DNA of 64,000 bases from Aporrectodea caliginosa (taxonomy: Eukaryota > Annelida > Clitellata > Crassiclitellata > Lumbricidae), in the NCBI GenBank assembly GCA_020284085.1, contig JACEVL010000496.1, forward strand, positions 503,501 to 567,500, given 5' to 3'. A model generated the notes under the pieces. It did no database searches. It was not told where the DNA came from and worked only from the letters and a program-made list of their open reading frames with translations. Positions 22,417 to 32,600 of this stretch are shown one piece after another. A program made the position numbers and the translations under genes. The number at the start of each line of letters is the position of its first letter. The stretch's first letter is position 1.

Positions 22417-25400
22417 TTCCACACTGGATAGAAGCCATACTAATGTGGAAAATGTCACAAGGTATTTGCAGTGAAGAGTCACCAGAAAAGGCATTTAAAA
22501 ATATTAATACTAATAATAATATTATTATTATTATTATCTATGCTGTATAGAAGCCAAACTAGTGTGGAAAATGTCACAAAGTATTTGCAGTGAAGATTCA
22601 CCTGCATAGGAATTCAAAAATAATAATAATAATAATATCCTCGAGACAGCCTTGAACTATAGATGCACTTTTAAGAGAAAGTTCACATGTACTGTGTAAC
22701 AATTGAATAGCTAATCAATTAGAATCTATTAGTTACCCACCTCTGTTATGCACATATGCGATACCCACATACCCAAAGTTGTCTTGTACTAAAATACACT
22801 ATGTTAACATGGGACTGGCCAGCTTCTACACACATAAGTGTGGCGCGGTGGTGTAGGGGTATGTTCAGTGCCTTGCAGCCGGAAGGTTGCGGGTTCGAAT
22901 CCACCTCAAGCCGCCGCGTAGGGACCCTGGGCAAGTCCTTCACTCGCAATTGCTCATGCGCTCGGCGTGAAACTCCGATTCAGTGTCCGCGCTGTTACAG
23001 TAGTCGGGAGTGCCTCTGAGTAGAAATCTTGAAGGGGCGCTATAACAAGTGCTCATACATACATACATAAGCATGCACTTATCCATTATGCACTTAAGTA
23101 GAGTCGACTGCAAAAGAGAAACTGTAGCCTAATTCATGCAGAAGGTTAATAAGTATGTCAAAACAAACCTTGGCCTGTGCAATGAAAGTGCTGGCTCGAA
23201 CCAGATCCAGTGTGGTGACGCCAAAAATTCGCCTGGGATCATAGACACCATGCTTCTTGAAAACTTCACTCGCAATTGGGACGGTCGAGTTAACCTGTAA
23301 AGACATTTTGATTTTTTTTAATTATGCATTAACTGCTCCACAGCACAATTCATTTCAATTCAAATCTCATTTTCCATTTACACATTTTCAACCGTGTCAG
23401 GAATAGGAATTAGTGTACTCAGCGATTCAGAGATGTTACTGATCCAAGTCAGTGCTCTATCACTAAGTACGTAAGTACGTCCTCTTCTTGGACTCTAGCG
23501 GAAACACTGATAATACTAATATTATTATCTATGCTGTAGATATCATCACATTATTGTGGGGCACGGTGGTGTAGGGGTATGTTCTGTGCCTTGCAGCCGG
23601 AGGGTTGCGGGTTCGAATCCACCTCAAGCCGCCGCGTAGGGACCCTGGGCAAGTCCTTCACTCGCAATTGCTCATGTGCTTCGGCGTGAAACTCCGATTC
23701 AGTGTCCGCGCTGTAGTCGGGAGCGCCTCTGAATAGATATCTTTAAGGGGCGCTATAGCAAGTGCTCATACATACATACATACATGTTACGACAAACTCT
23801 ACCTTAGATCCTGTATTGTGCTGATCACTCACCGGGTTTGATATAATGCAGATCAGAGCCTTTGGGCAATACTTGGCGCAGGCATTCGATAGATCCCGTA
23901 CGATCGAGGCATTGGTGTTGAACAGGTCATCACGAGTCATGCCTACAGAAAACAAACAGCATTGTTATAATTACTTTTATTATTATGCATTCATTAAGCA
24001 CCATTATCTAATGTCCAAGCATCAATCGATGGCACTGCGCAATTATCAGTGAATGATTTGCTCAAGGTCCCTACACAGTAACTGTTTCAGGGGAGGATGA
24101 AACCCATAATCTTTGCATCACAATACAAGCTATTTAACTAATCAGAAACTCCAAAAGCTCAGACAATATTTTAAAAGTGAATAAACCCTCTTAAAAACAA
24201 CACAGTCTACTTCCCTGACGATGTCGATTTCTTCTGACCTTCTGTGACCTATCAGATTTCAACCCCAGACTTCTCCAACGATCCAATTATGATCCATGAC
24301 TACGACCTCACTAGAAGAAAAGCAGTCCCTTAAGCTATCCTTAGGCAGCCATGGGTATGAAGTGTTAGCGACGACTTCATTTGCTTAGCCTCTACATATG
24401 AGGGTGGGTGAATAGTCCTCTCCCTCACCATCTCATCAGTCAGTGTACTCATAATAGCCTAGTTGGCTAGGTCGCAGGCAGAGCACAACTCTTGAACCAA
24501 ATTTCTGCCCTGGTGGGAATTTGAACCCACGACCCCTCCAATGACAGCCTAGCATGCTAACCACTACACTGTCGAGCACCCTCCTAACCTCTCTAGAAGC
24601 ATCCATTAGCTGATACCCTATGCATCATGATAAAGGCACAACAGAAGTTGCTAATGGCACAACAGAAGCTGCTAAAGGCACAACCGAAGTCGTTAGATTA
24701 GAAGACCATGGCTCACCTGGTTTCCTCGGAACCCCAGCGGGAACGACAACAACAGCGCTGCCCTCTACTGCCTCCCGCAGCTGATCCGGCCCATTGTGGC
24801 CTGTGACCTGAGCCTGCGTACAGCAGTGGCTGATGTCTGCAGCCACTCCGGGTGTGTGGATGATATCATAGAGAGCCAGATGGGAAACCATTGGATTCAT
24901 TTTCAGCAGCAGGGACAGTGGCTGTCCGATGCCTCCACTGGCTCCCAGAACAGCAACCTTAACCTCACGCTGCAAAGCAAAACAAGTGGCATTACTATTT
25001 GACAATCTCCACCTTCTCGTGTTAATAAAGGTCTACCCCAATCCACAAAACCTTAAGTGGTGAACATAAAAATTTACAGAATTGTCAAAAAGGTTTTATA
25101 CCACGTGTTCAAATTCTGAAAACTAGTATTGACTAGTCAGCCAACATCCTGAATCATATATTCTAAAAAATCCTAAAAAGTTAAATTTGCACAAACAATT
25201 TTGTTCCCACTTACATAAACGAATTTTAGGATCCGTGGAAGTTCAATTTCAGGAATTGAGATATTGAGGATTTGCTACACACCCTGTTCATGACACAATA
25301 TTGCCCAATATATGGCTTTAAAGCGCACCTCTGTGTCATATTATTAGGGTATAACCAAATTTCAGCTGTATTTTAATGTGATCAGTCACTAAGTCAGGTT

Positions 25401-26293
25401 GCCTTTCACCATTTATTCAGTTAAATTTTTCAGTACTGCACTACATCACATCCCGTTCTCCATTTCCAACGGTTTGCACATGGAAATTAAATACCCCTCC
25501 AGGGGCATCATAATTAATCCAATAAAACAGCATTACATTATTATAGTGCCTTACAAACAGTAGCAAAGAAGGCACAACTGAATTCATTTATGTGTATGGG
25601 AGGCAAATTGTACGGTAAACTTGCGCTTTAGGGGTCCCGATTTTGAAGATTTTCTAATGACAACACAAACCCTAACCCTGACCGACCCTCACGACGCTTA
25701 ACCTGACCCTAACCGACGCTCACGACCATTGAACTAGGCTGATTATAATACATACTCCCCTCGAATATGGGTGTCATTATTCGGGACCCCTAAAGCGCAA
25801 GTTTACCAATTGTACTGCTTTCTCTATACTGGATCATCTGTCTGAATGCGCTTTTTAAATGCAAATGGGTAAACGCAAAAGATCCCCAAACATGTTCTCA
25901 GCATGCACTACGTAGGCGGTACCCTACATAGCATAACTTGCAGGATGCAGCGCATCAGACATTTTAAACGTTTGCGCGGATTGACACTTGACAAGCAACC
26001 AGCTAGATTAAGCTGCATAAACCGAGAAAAATATATATTTTGCATCGACAGTGTAGTCAGCGTATCAAATGCTACATTTTACGTTATAAAATGGCCCTGA
26101 ATTTCTAGGTCTCCATCCATTCTGCCATACACAAGCAGTGACCTTCACGAACGGCCAAAGATCCGCCCATTTAACAGAATTGCGCGGTCGGAAAACAAAA
26201 CTTCGCAAGTAAACGGACCTGGGATGAAACCGAGAAGCTTCTGCCAGCCACAATTACGATCCGTCCCGTCAGAAATTTAACAGATTTGAACAT
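18873..26293 (-). CDS. MDH2: Mitochondrial malate dehydrogenase, eight exons, complete
   Basis: Catalyses NAD-dependent malate/oxaloacetate interconversion in the mitochondrial matrix (citric acid cycle, malate-aspartate shuttle). Exons in transcript order are 26293-26219, 24969-24717, 23942-23833, 23294-23169, 22309-22205, 21418-21347, 20344-20192 and 19013-18873. All phases fit and give 344 residues (human MDH2 is 338). Residues 1-25, [20 protein letters not shown] then SVSSQ, form a basic transit peptide. The NAD loop GASGGIG is at 34-40 and Asp60 follows LALY. Substrate arginines lie at 107 (VPRKPG) and 113 (MTRDDL), Asp176/Arg179 in TTLDLVRAS, and the catalytic His203 in VGGHSG. All key residues are present, so the enzyme should be active. 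The gene is divergent from NIPSNAP. Confidence 0.97.
19612..19797 (-). mobile_element. tRNA-derived SINE, family A
   Basis: Minus-oriented copy with CACTTGTTATAGCGCCCCTT at its tail end and a B-box core at about 19762-19772. The 5' head is truncated. Confidence 0.85.
20010..20160 (+). mobile_element. tRNA-derived SINE, family C
   Basis: Head GTAGCCGATTGGTTAAAAAT, then GGGACCTTGAGCAAGTCTTT and ACTCACAATTGCTCAG. Confidence 0.65.
20192..20344 (-). CDS. MDH2: MDH2 exon 7
   Basis: Residues 248-298, including [18 protein letters not shown] and [11 protein letters not shown]. Flanked by CTAG acceptor and GGG|GTGAGT donor. Confidence 0.95.
20901..21221. mobile_element. Probable hAT-like MITE
   Basis: Starts CAGGGTTGCCACAAGG; the right end in reverse reads CAAGAGTTGCCATGGATCC. 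The body is rich in the words CCATGACTTTCCA. No clean 8-bp flank is visible. A fragment of the same body occurs near 37935-37990. Confidence 0.55.
21347..21418 (-). CDS. MDH2: MDH2 exon 6
   Basis: Residues 224-247, [20 protein letters not shown] and KAGA. The next exon continues GSATLS, so the family motif [13 protein letters not shown] is intact across the junction. Confidence 0.93.
22205..22309 (-). CDS. MDH2: MDH2 exon 5 (catalytic His)
   Basis: Residues 189-223: [19 protein letters not shown], ending PPVSFPQ. It carries the catalytic histidine. Confidence 0.96.
22350..22645. repeat. (AAT)n/(TTA)n clusters with a duplicated block
   Basis: AAT and TTA runs surround two copies of a block reading AGAAGCCA and then TGTGGAAAATGTCACAA (about 22431-22480 and 22550-22600). 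This is a local duplication inside an MDH2 intron. Confidence 0.7.
22839..23054 (+). mobile_element. tRNA-derived SINE, family A, full length
   Basis: Full copy: GGCGCGGTGGTGTAGGGG head, B box GGTTCGAATCC, body, tail GGGGCGCTATAACAAGTGCT and a short (CATA)n run. Confidence 0.92.
23169..23294 (-). CDS. MDH2: MDH2 exon 4 (Asp/Arg of active site)
   Basis: Residues 147-188: [20 protein letters not shown], then [15 protein letters not shown]. Confidence 0.96.
23555..23770 (+). mobile_element. tRNA-derived SINE, family A, full length
   Basis: Second full-length copy, 0.7 kb from the previous one and in the same orientation, ending in CATACATACATACATG. Confidence 0.92.
23833..23942 (-). CDS. MDH2: MDH2 exon 3
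   Basis: Residues 110-146, with split Gly110 and [20 protein letters not shown], ending CIISNP. Confidence 0.96.
23985..24150 (-). mobile_element. SINE family C, minus orientation
   Basis: The plus strand shows TTTGCTCAAGGTCCCTACAC, the reverse of the family C body, after an ATTAAGCACCATTATCTAAT tail. Confidence 0.65.
24327..24583 (-). mobile_element. tRNA-derived SINE, family B
   Basis: Minus copy. The head at 24520-24583 contains a GGTTCAAATTC-type B box, and the end at 24327 reads AGCAGTCCCTTAAGCTA. Confidence 0.8.
24717..24969 (-). CDS. MDH2: MDH2 exon 2 (NAD-binding)
   Basis: Residues 26-109: [20 protein letters not shown], the LALYDI ribose-binding strand end, and [12 protein letters not shown]. 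Confidence 0.97.
25614..25807. mobile_element. MITE with 27-bp perfect inverted ends and 8-bp duplication
   Basis: The ends are identical for 27 bases, beginning GGTAAACTTGCGCTTTAGGG. The flanks are AATTGTAC on both sides (25606-25613 and 25808-25815). The interior has telomere-like ACCCTAACCCTGACC and ACCTGACCCTAACCG words. A related element lies at 50762-50917. Confidence 0.93.
26219..26293 (-). CDS. MDH2: MDH2 exon 1 (transit peptide)
   Basis: 25 codons in phase 0 from ATG at 26293 to CAG|GTCCGT. It encodes Arg/Lys-rich, acid-free [20 protein letters not shown] plus SVSSQ. This parallels RSFSTSAQ in human MDH2, which I recall. Confidence 0.85.
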
Positions 26294-26780
26294 TTTTGTG
26301 TTTTTCTTGTTGCAGCCACTGAACGCCTTCTCTGGTAGCTACGTGACTTCCGGTTAACGAATCTCAGAAGGTAAGACGCTCGCAGATTAAGGGCGCTGAA
26401 ATAAAAAGCTGGTTCCTTTTTCAAGGTCATGAGCAATGGTCATTCACGAAAGCAAACTCGTCAACGTAATTAATAATAATTATTGTAATCGATAATATAC
26501 TATTAAGATTACAATTACGAGTTTCCTATCTTGAGCGACTGGTTGGCACTGAAAACCTCTCTTTACCAATGAAGACACTGGCCCGGGTCGGGACTCTCGG
26601 GAGCGCCTCTGTTTTTGAGTGGCGCTATATAAATGTTCGATTACGATTACGATTCTTACGATTACTAAAGAATGTCTGTAGCCTAGTTTATGATTACGTG
26701 TAATTTTTTATCTTTTCTTATCGTAGGCGTCATCGTTTAGGTCTACACGATCGTATCAGCAATTGTAATCATACTCGTAG
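26294..26780. promoter_or_regulatory. Upstream region of MDH2
   Basis: It lies between the MDH2 start and the first hAT-like element and must include the MDH2 promoter. There is no TATA box at a clear position. A SINE-tail fragment (GGAGCGCCTCTGTTTTTGAG) sits at 26601-26620. Confidence 0.4.
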
Positions 26781-28070
26781 CAGAGGTGCAAAAAACCAAA
26801 CTTTTTTCAAAATGAAAAGTTGGTTTTTTGGTTTTTTGGTTTTATTTGGTTTTTTGGTTTTTTGGTTTTTTGTTTTGGAGATTTTCCTATTTCGGATCAT
26901 AATTAGACTCATAAAAATGGCATAATACCGTAAAATTAATCAGATGCACATAGATGAAATTAATTAGAACACTATAGAACCGTAGAATGTCATAAAACGA
27001 AGTTAAAAAGACCATACAACAATTCGTCGCATGAGAATTATAGTTTTCTATCTGCAGTTTTGTTTACATTCGAGTTAGACACACTGTCCGATTCAGGGTA
27101 ATTTGTTCTATCTTCGTACAAAATGGCGCTTGTTGAAATGGTGCCTTTGCTGGGAAAAGATCAGAAGTATTTTATTCTATTTGCATATTCTTACCAACTG
27201 ATAGGCATTATAATATTCTATGTGAACCACAACCAATTATATTCCAGAGATTTTATCACGTGGATATTACAGAACACGATGTTTCTTGATTATAATACAC
27301 ATGCATGGTTCAGGATTATCTTGTTCTATTACGGTCACGTGGTCTGAATGGCAAACTGTGATTCGCACATGCATATAGAACATTATAATAGTAAGCGTGT
27401 TCCGTTACAGAAGGATAATCAAAAAAATATTACATAAAGAGACAAAATGGAGAGACTAATTCGAAAATAATGCACATATAGGGCCTATACAATGATAGCA
27501 AGTATCACAGTTAAAAATGATATTACAAAAATAGCTTTTTCTCTAGAATTATTATATAATGTACTTTTATAAATAATTACAGCGACAGTCATAATTCATT
27601 TCGCTAATAATTATAATGTTCCATGTAATGACGAATCATCATAACATTTAATTGTATAGAGCTATTTCTGTAATATTTTGTTCTATTTGAACAAATTCCA
27701 AAAGTTGCCTTCAAATTATGTTTTCTTATGCACGAGGCTTCAATCGTCGTGATTGCTTAAAATTGCCGATGTCCACATAAATGTTTTCTAAACAGTCTTT
27801 CTCTATTTTGTCACACCAAAGAGTTTTCAGTACTAAATTCTAAGTCACTAAACTTTCTTTTCGATTTTCTCCGTTTCACCAAAAGTGCGCATAGAACAGT
27901 CTACTTCTCATGCGACGAATTGCCAAGAGACTTGAACAGACGACATTTTTGGCATTTATAATTTTGAAATTTGTAAAAAACAAAAACCAAAATTTGCAGA
28001 TTTTTGTTTTTTTTGGTTTTAAAAAACCAAAAAAACCAAAAACCAAAAAACCAAGCCTTTAACAGCCCTG
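26781..28070. mobile_element. hAT-like non-autonomous element, 1290 bp, with nested insert
   Basis: The left end is CAGAGGTGCAAAAAACCAAA; the right end in reverse is CAGGGCTGTTAAAGGCTTGG. A perfect 8-bp duplication ACTCGTAG flanks it (26773-26780 and 28071-28078). The subterminal zones are runs of GGTTTT/AAAACC. A second copy at 28359-29024 lacks about 0.9 kb of the centre (about 27023-27920). No transposase is encoded. Confidence 0.93.
27023..27920. mobile_element. Nested element inside the 26781 element
   Basis: Inverted ends CGTCGCATGAGAA and TTCTCATGCGACG lie in AATT on both sides. The sister copy at 28359-29024 reads straight across this position. A 74-codon frame at 27123-27347 has no recognisable similarity. 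Confidence 0.7.
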
Positions 28071-28358
28071 ACTCGTAGGCCCTAATCGTAAACCCGAAAC
28101 TTCTACAGCGCCCACAAAAACGAAGTCCCGGGAGCTACCTCGATCCATCACAGGCGCTTGATCAATACAAAATCGACAGGCGGTGGGGGTCAAAATCTCC
28201 AGAGTCAGACAGGCGCAGAGCCAATCCAATCCAAAGTAGCATAATCTAATCTAAGAACTTCTATATCGCCAATATATTAGTTAGCCTATCATGCATCAGT
28301 TGATGGTTTCTTTTAATCCAAATCGTTGTGCAAGCCAAATTACAGAGTGAGTCTGGGC

Positions 28359-29024
28359 CAGAGGTGCAAAAAACCAAACTTTTTTCAAAATGAAAAGTTG
28401 GTTTTTTTGTTTTTTGGTTTTATTTGGTTTTTGGTTTTTTGTTTTTTGTTTGTGAGATTTTCCTATTTCGGATCATAAAACTCATAAAAATGGCATAATA
28501 CCGTTCAAATCAATCAGATGCATATAAATGAAATTTACTGGAACAGCAGAATCATAGAATGTCATAAAACGAAGTTAACAAAGACCTGGGACTATTATTA
28601 GGCCCCGTATACGTAATAATAATAACAGTAATAATAGTCCCAGCAACTCGGATTTTATTTAGGAGTTTAAATTGATGTTGCCCCGTTGAACAATTAAGTC
28701 GCCCTTTGCTGGAACAGATATTTCAAAACTATTAATTATTTCCATTCTTCTTTTTATCTGGCAATACCACTTTCTGTAATGGGTTAATTGCGGTGTGTCA
28801 ACCTATAGTGATTCATTATTAAACGAATATATATATAGGCCCTATAGCAATTTAAGACCATACAACAATAATTGCCAAGAGAGTTGAAGAGACGACATTT
28901 TTGGCATTTATAATTTTGAAATTTGTAAAAACCAAAAACCAAAATCTGCGGTTTTTTGGTTTTTATGGTTTTTTAAAAAACAAAAAAAAACAAAAACCAA
29001 AAAACCAAGCCTTTAACAGCCCTG
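28359..29024. mobile_element. hAT-like non-autonomous element, second copy, 666 bp
   Basis: Same ends as the 26781 element. The flanks GTCTGGGC and TTCTGGCC match at six of eight bases, so it is an older insertion. A hairpin-forming segment (CTGGGACTATTATT and its reverse complement, about 28586-28643) occupies its centre. Confidence 0.88.
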
Positions 29025-29499
29025 TTCTGGCCTAGCCAAGAAGGGAATCCGAGTTGAAAAGACACGGAAGCAGCCTATATGGAGGAAATTGAGTTCAGGA
29101 ACAGTTAAGATATTACTTGAGATCTGCAGGAAAAACCTAACTGCAGATTTAGATTTACGGTGAAGATTGTAAATCGTTTTTACAAGTCTATAAACAATTA
29201 TTTAGGCTATAAATTATAATTAGGTCGGGCTAGGCAAAAATCATGCATGGTCAAAAAGTGAAAAAATCACGGCATAGTTTAAAAAAATTTGAAAAGTTCT
29301 TAGCTCGGCATTTTTTTGAATAATTGTGATTGTTAAAAACGCATTTCATTTTTCATGACTTTCATCACAACTTTTTTTCTTTTCAGCGACTTGGGATTTT
29401 TTGTCCAATCTTGGGAAGTTTGCTGGAAGATCTTGGGATTTCTGCAAATGGAGAGTGAAGCACTGTATGTGCACAACGCTTAGCTGACCATCCGTAGAA
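29025..29499. promoter_or_regulatory. Upstream region of the NIPSNAP gene
   Basis: Contains a fragment of the 15930-type transposon at 29224-29300 (GTCAAAAAGTGAAAAAATCA). The NIPSNAP promoter should lie near 29300-29490, but no element is diagnostic. Confidence 0.35.
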
Positions 29500-29630
29500 A
29501 TGGCGGCTTTGACATCTGTGTGTCGGTCAAATTATTTGTTGAATGTTATCAGAAATGCATCGCCTCTTATGACATGCGTTCAAAGGCACGTTCAGCAACC
29601 ATTTATGTCACTCAGTCGCTTAATAATTAA
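29500..29630 (+). CDS. NIPSNAP: NIPSNAP exon 1 (presequence)
   Basis: 43 codons plus two bases, donor ATTAA|GTAAAA. The two leftover bases fit the 30765 exon, which must begin in phase 2. No acidic residue occurs in the 43 residues. Confidence 0.82.
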
Positions 29631-32600
29631 GTAAAAGCACATTCACATAGTTGCAATCGGTGGCATATTTTCGTTAAAGTTGGCGTAATGCAGTATGAAG
29701 CTGTTGACCGCAATGCAAAATAATGTTTGACCGAGTTGCACAGTAAACCTGGCTTGCTTTACTTAAATACGCAATAAAAAGCAGGGTAGATTGTTATTTT
29801 ATTGCTCAGTATGAATGCCTTTACATTTGGGCGTGTAATCAGTTTGGAATATCGATTAGAATTTATATAGCACCCCTCAAAGATCCATTCTCAGAATTTA
29901 TATAGCACCCATTCAAGATCCCTACTCAGAATTTATATAGCACACCTTCAAGATCCCTACTCAGAATTTATATAGCACACCTTCAAGATCCCTACTCAGA
30001 ATTTATATAGCACACCTTCAAGATCCCTACTCAGAATTTATATAGCACACCTTCAAGATCCCTACTCAGAATTTATATATCACCCTTCAAGTTCCCTACT
30101 CAGAATTTATATAGCACCCCTTCAAGATCCCTACTGAGATTTTATATAGCACCCCTTCAAGATCCCTACTTGGAGGTTCTCCCGACCCAGCTGGCAAAAC
30201 ATTCCTCCGCTTAGGAAATGTGTATGGTTGCAGTTGTATTTGTGTTTAAGCTGAGAAGTCCTTCCATCCCAGAACTGTGCATACTAACTGGTTTGAAATA
30301 TTTGATATTTAGGCCATTGATTTTAAATTAAATTCAGGCCTGACTTGTGAATTGGTACCAGCATGCAATAAATAAATTAGAACTGCTTTTGCTAATTGGA
30401 GTCATTTCGTTAGTGGCTTGATGCCCTGAGCTTAGCTTTAGAGTAGCACTTTAGAAATTTGGAGTTTATGATTATGATTCATAAATTATGGACTCGAATA
30501 CATTTACATTGAAATGCAACTGTTGTTAGTTGTTTAGTAACTCATTAAAGTAGTAACACTTAGGCCTATGTAATTTTTGGGCCTATGTTTAAGATATCAG
30601 GCTATAATAAATTAATTAATAAATTAAGACCGTACTTGATGATAAAACTAAAATAATGTTATCTTTACGTTAAGTGAAACAGTAATAATGTTATATTTTA
30701 AGTTTACGTTAAATTGCCGTGCTACAGCAACATTTCTCATCTCATTCATTTATTGTTTCTGTAGAAGACTTGCATCGGATGTAAGACCAAACTTGAATCA
30801 GAACCAGGAGAGCAGTGTGACACAAGAGAAGTCGAAGGCAGAGTCTGGATGGTTGTCACGACTTCTGGTCCGTAGCATTGAAACGGGTCATGAGTCGCAG
30901 TCATCCCAGTTGTCAAACAAGGACACGGTTTATGAACTCCAGTGTGAGTTTTCTTTTTAAGAATGGCTTAGAAGTTTCTTAGGATCCTTGTGAAATTGTA
31001 ATTGTAATCAGGGCCGCATTAAGGCTATGTGGGCACTGGTGCTGTGATTACCTTCAAAAGGCCCCTCTCTGACGACCACCGGTCCACCACACACATATTT
31101 ATAACACGAGGGCCCTCAAAACTGTGGGCCCGGGTGCTGCAGCACCCATAGCACCCCTTAATGCGGCTCTGATTTTAATTAAACATATACTTAAAAGGCG
31201 CTATGCAAGTGCTCTGATACATGTATACATACATTATATCCCCACTCATATCTTGAGCAAAAGAAATCCGAGGCAGTATAGGCAAACCATATCTAATTTG
31301 GTAACTACTGTAGTGTCACAGAGAGTCCAAGGTGGCCATCCAGCTTCGGCCTACCATTTCATTTTGTTTTTACGGAGAGTAAATGTAGTTTAGGTACATG
31401 GTTTCTGTAGTGACCGTATATGACCTTGACCCTGCTCATTTTTCCATGAATTGATCGGATGAGATCCTTCACCACCGCTGCCCATTTGAATAAGTACCAC
31501 GCCATTTAAGGTACATGATGCATACGGACTGTGGTAGCCCGAGATTCAAACCTCTTAAATAAGGATATTAACATTCCAGTTGTTTTGTAGAGATGCTATA
31601 TAATTTGACCATGAGAATAAAATTAGACATGTGTTTCATTTTTCAGTTGATGCCGTTAAACCAGAACACATGGACCAGTACCTCAAAGATTTGTAGGTTT
31701 ATTCAATTTTTTGTTACAAACGTTAACTCGGAGGAGAATTTTGCTGTTCTCTTTAAAGTCTTTACAGCAGTGTTTTTAAAGTATGTGCATTCCCGGCTTT
31801 GCTGGGATGTGGACTTCGCCTTTTCTCAGCAGTCCTAAGGAACCAGACCTATGCACTACATAGCAGTGCATATTTTAACTGTATAGCTACTGGGACAAAT
31901 GTCCCAGTGGTTCTAGGATTTGCCCCAGTAGTTTTAGAATTTGTCCCAGTAGTTTTGGTGATTTGTCCAAGATAATACTCTACTTTCAAAGTTTCAATGT
32001 TAGTTTCCAATATTGAAAGTAGAGTAGCAGACTTTGTCCCAGTAGTCCAAATCTGCACTGCTACATAGGTTACTACCACCCAAAAAGCGTCTACAATATA
32101 CCTTATGACCACGATCGCATGACTGCTCTCTGCCTGTTGCAGACAATCTAATGGGAACATTTTTATTATTATAATGTTGTGCTCTTTTTAATTAAGATGT
32201 ATGTACACCAGAGTGTGGTCATGCAACTGGTATATAAATAAAGAATATACTTTCTTAGTCCACTGTGTGGAATAAAATACCTTTACTTATAAGGTCAGCC
32301 CCAACAAGCTCATCTTTAGAGCGGCTACTCAAAGCTTTCTATTTCATGAATCCATTGGTTACTTAGTGTCCACTTTCAGCTGTCCATTTGCCCTCCCGTT
32401 GCAACTGACCATGCCTCTGATACCAGTGTTTATGTCTGTCACGCTAATCTCCTATAATTTATTCATTTGTTTATTTATATATTTTGTTTTATTTTGATTA
32501 TAATTATAATTGGTGTCTGGGATAAAAGCATTACGCCGCTGTCATGTGTGCTTTCATGACACTGTTGCTGATCATGAAGATCAAGAGGGTGATGTTGATG

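Noticed and set aside
22841..22912. Possible tRNA gene at the head of SINE family A
   Set aside because: The same head and body occur in six copies; this is a retroposon, not a functional tRNA.
27123..27347. 74-codon hydrophobic frame
   Set aside because: It lies inside a nested transposon insert, with no matching exon or family.
29860..30174. Regular 35-bp repeats suggesting a CRISPR array
   Set aside because: There are no spacers between units, the units derive from a SINE tail, and the host is an animal.
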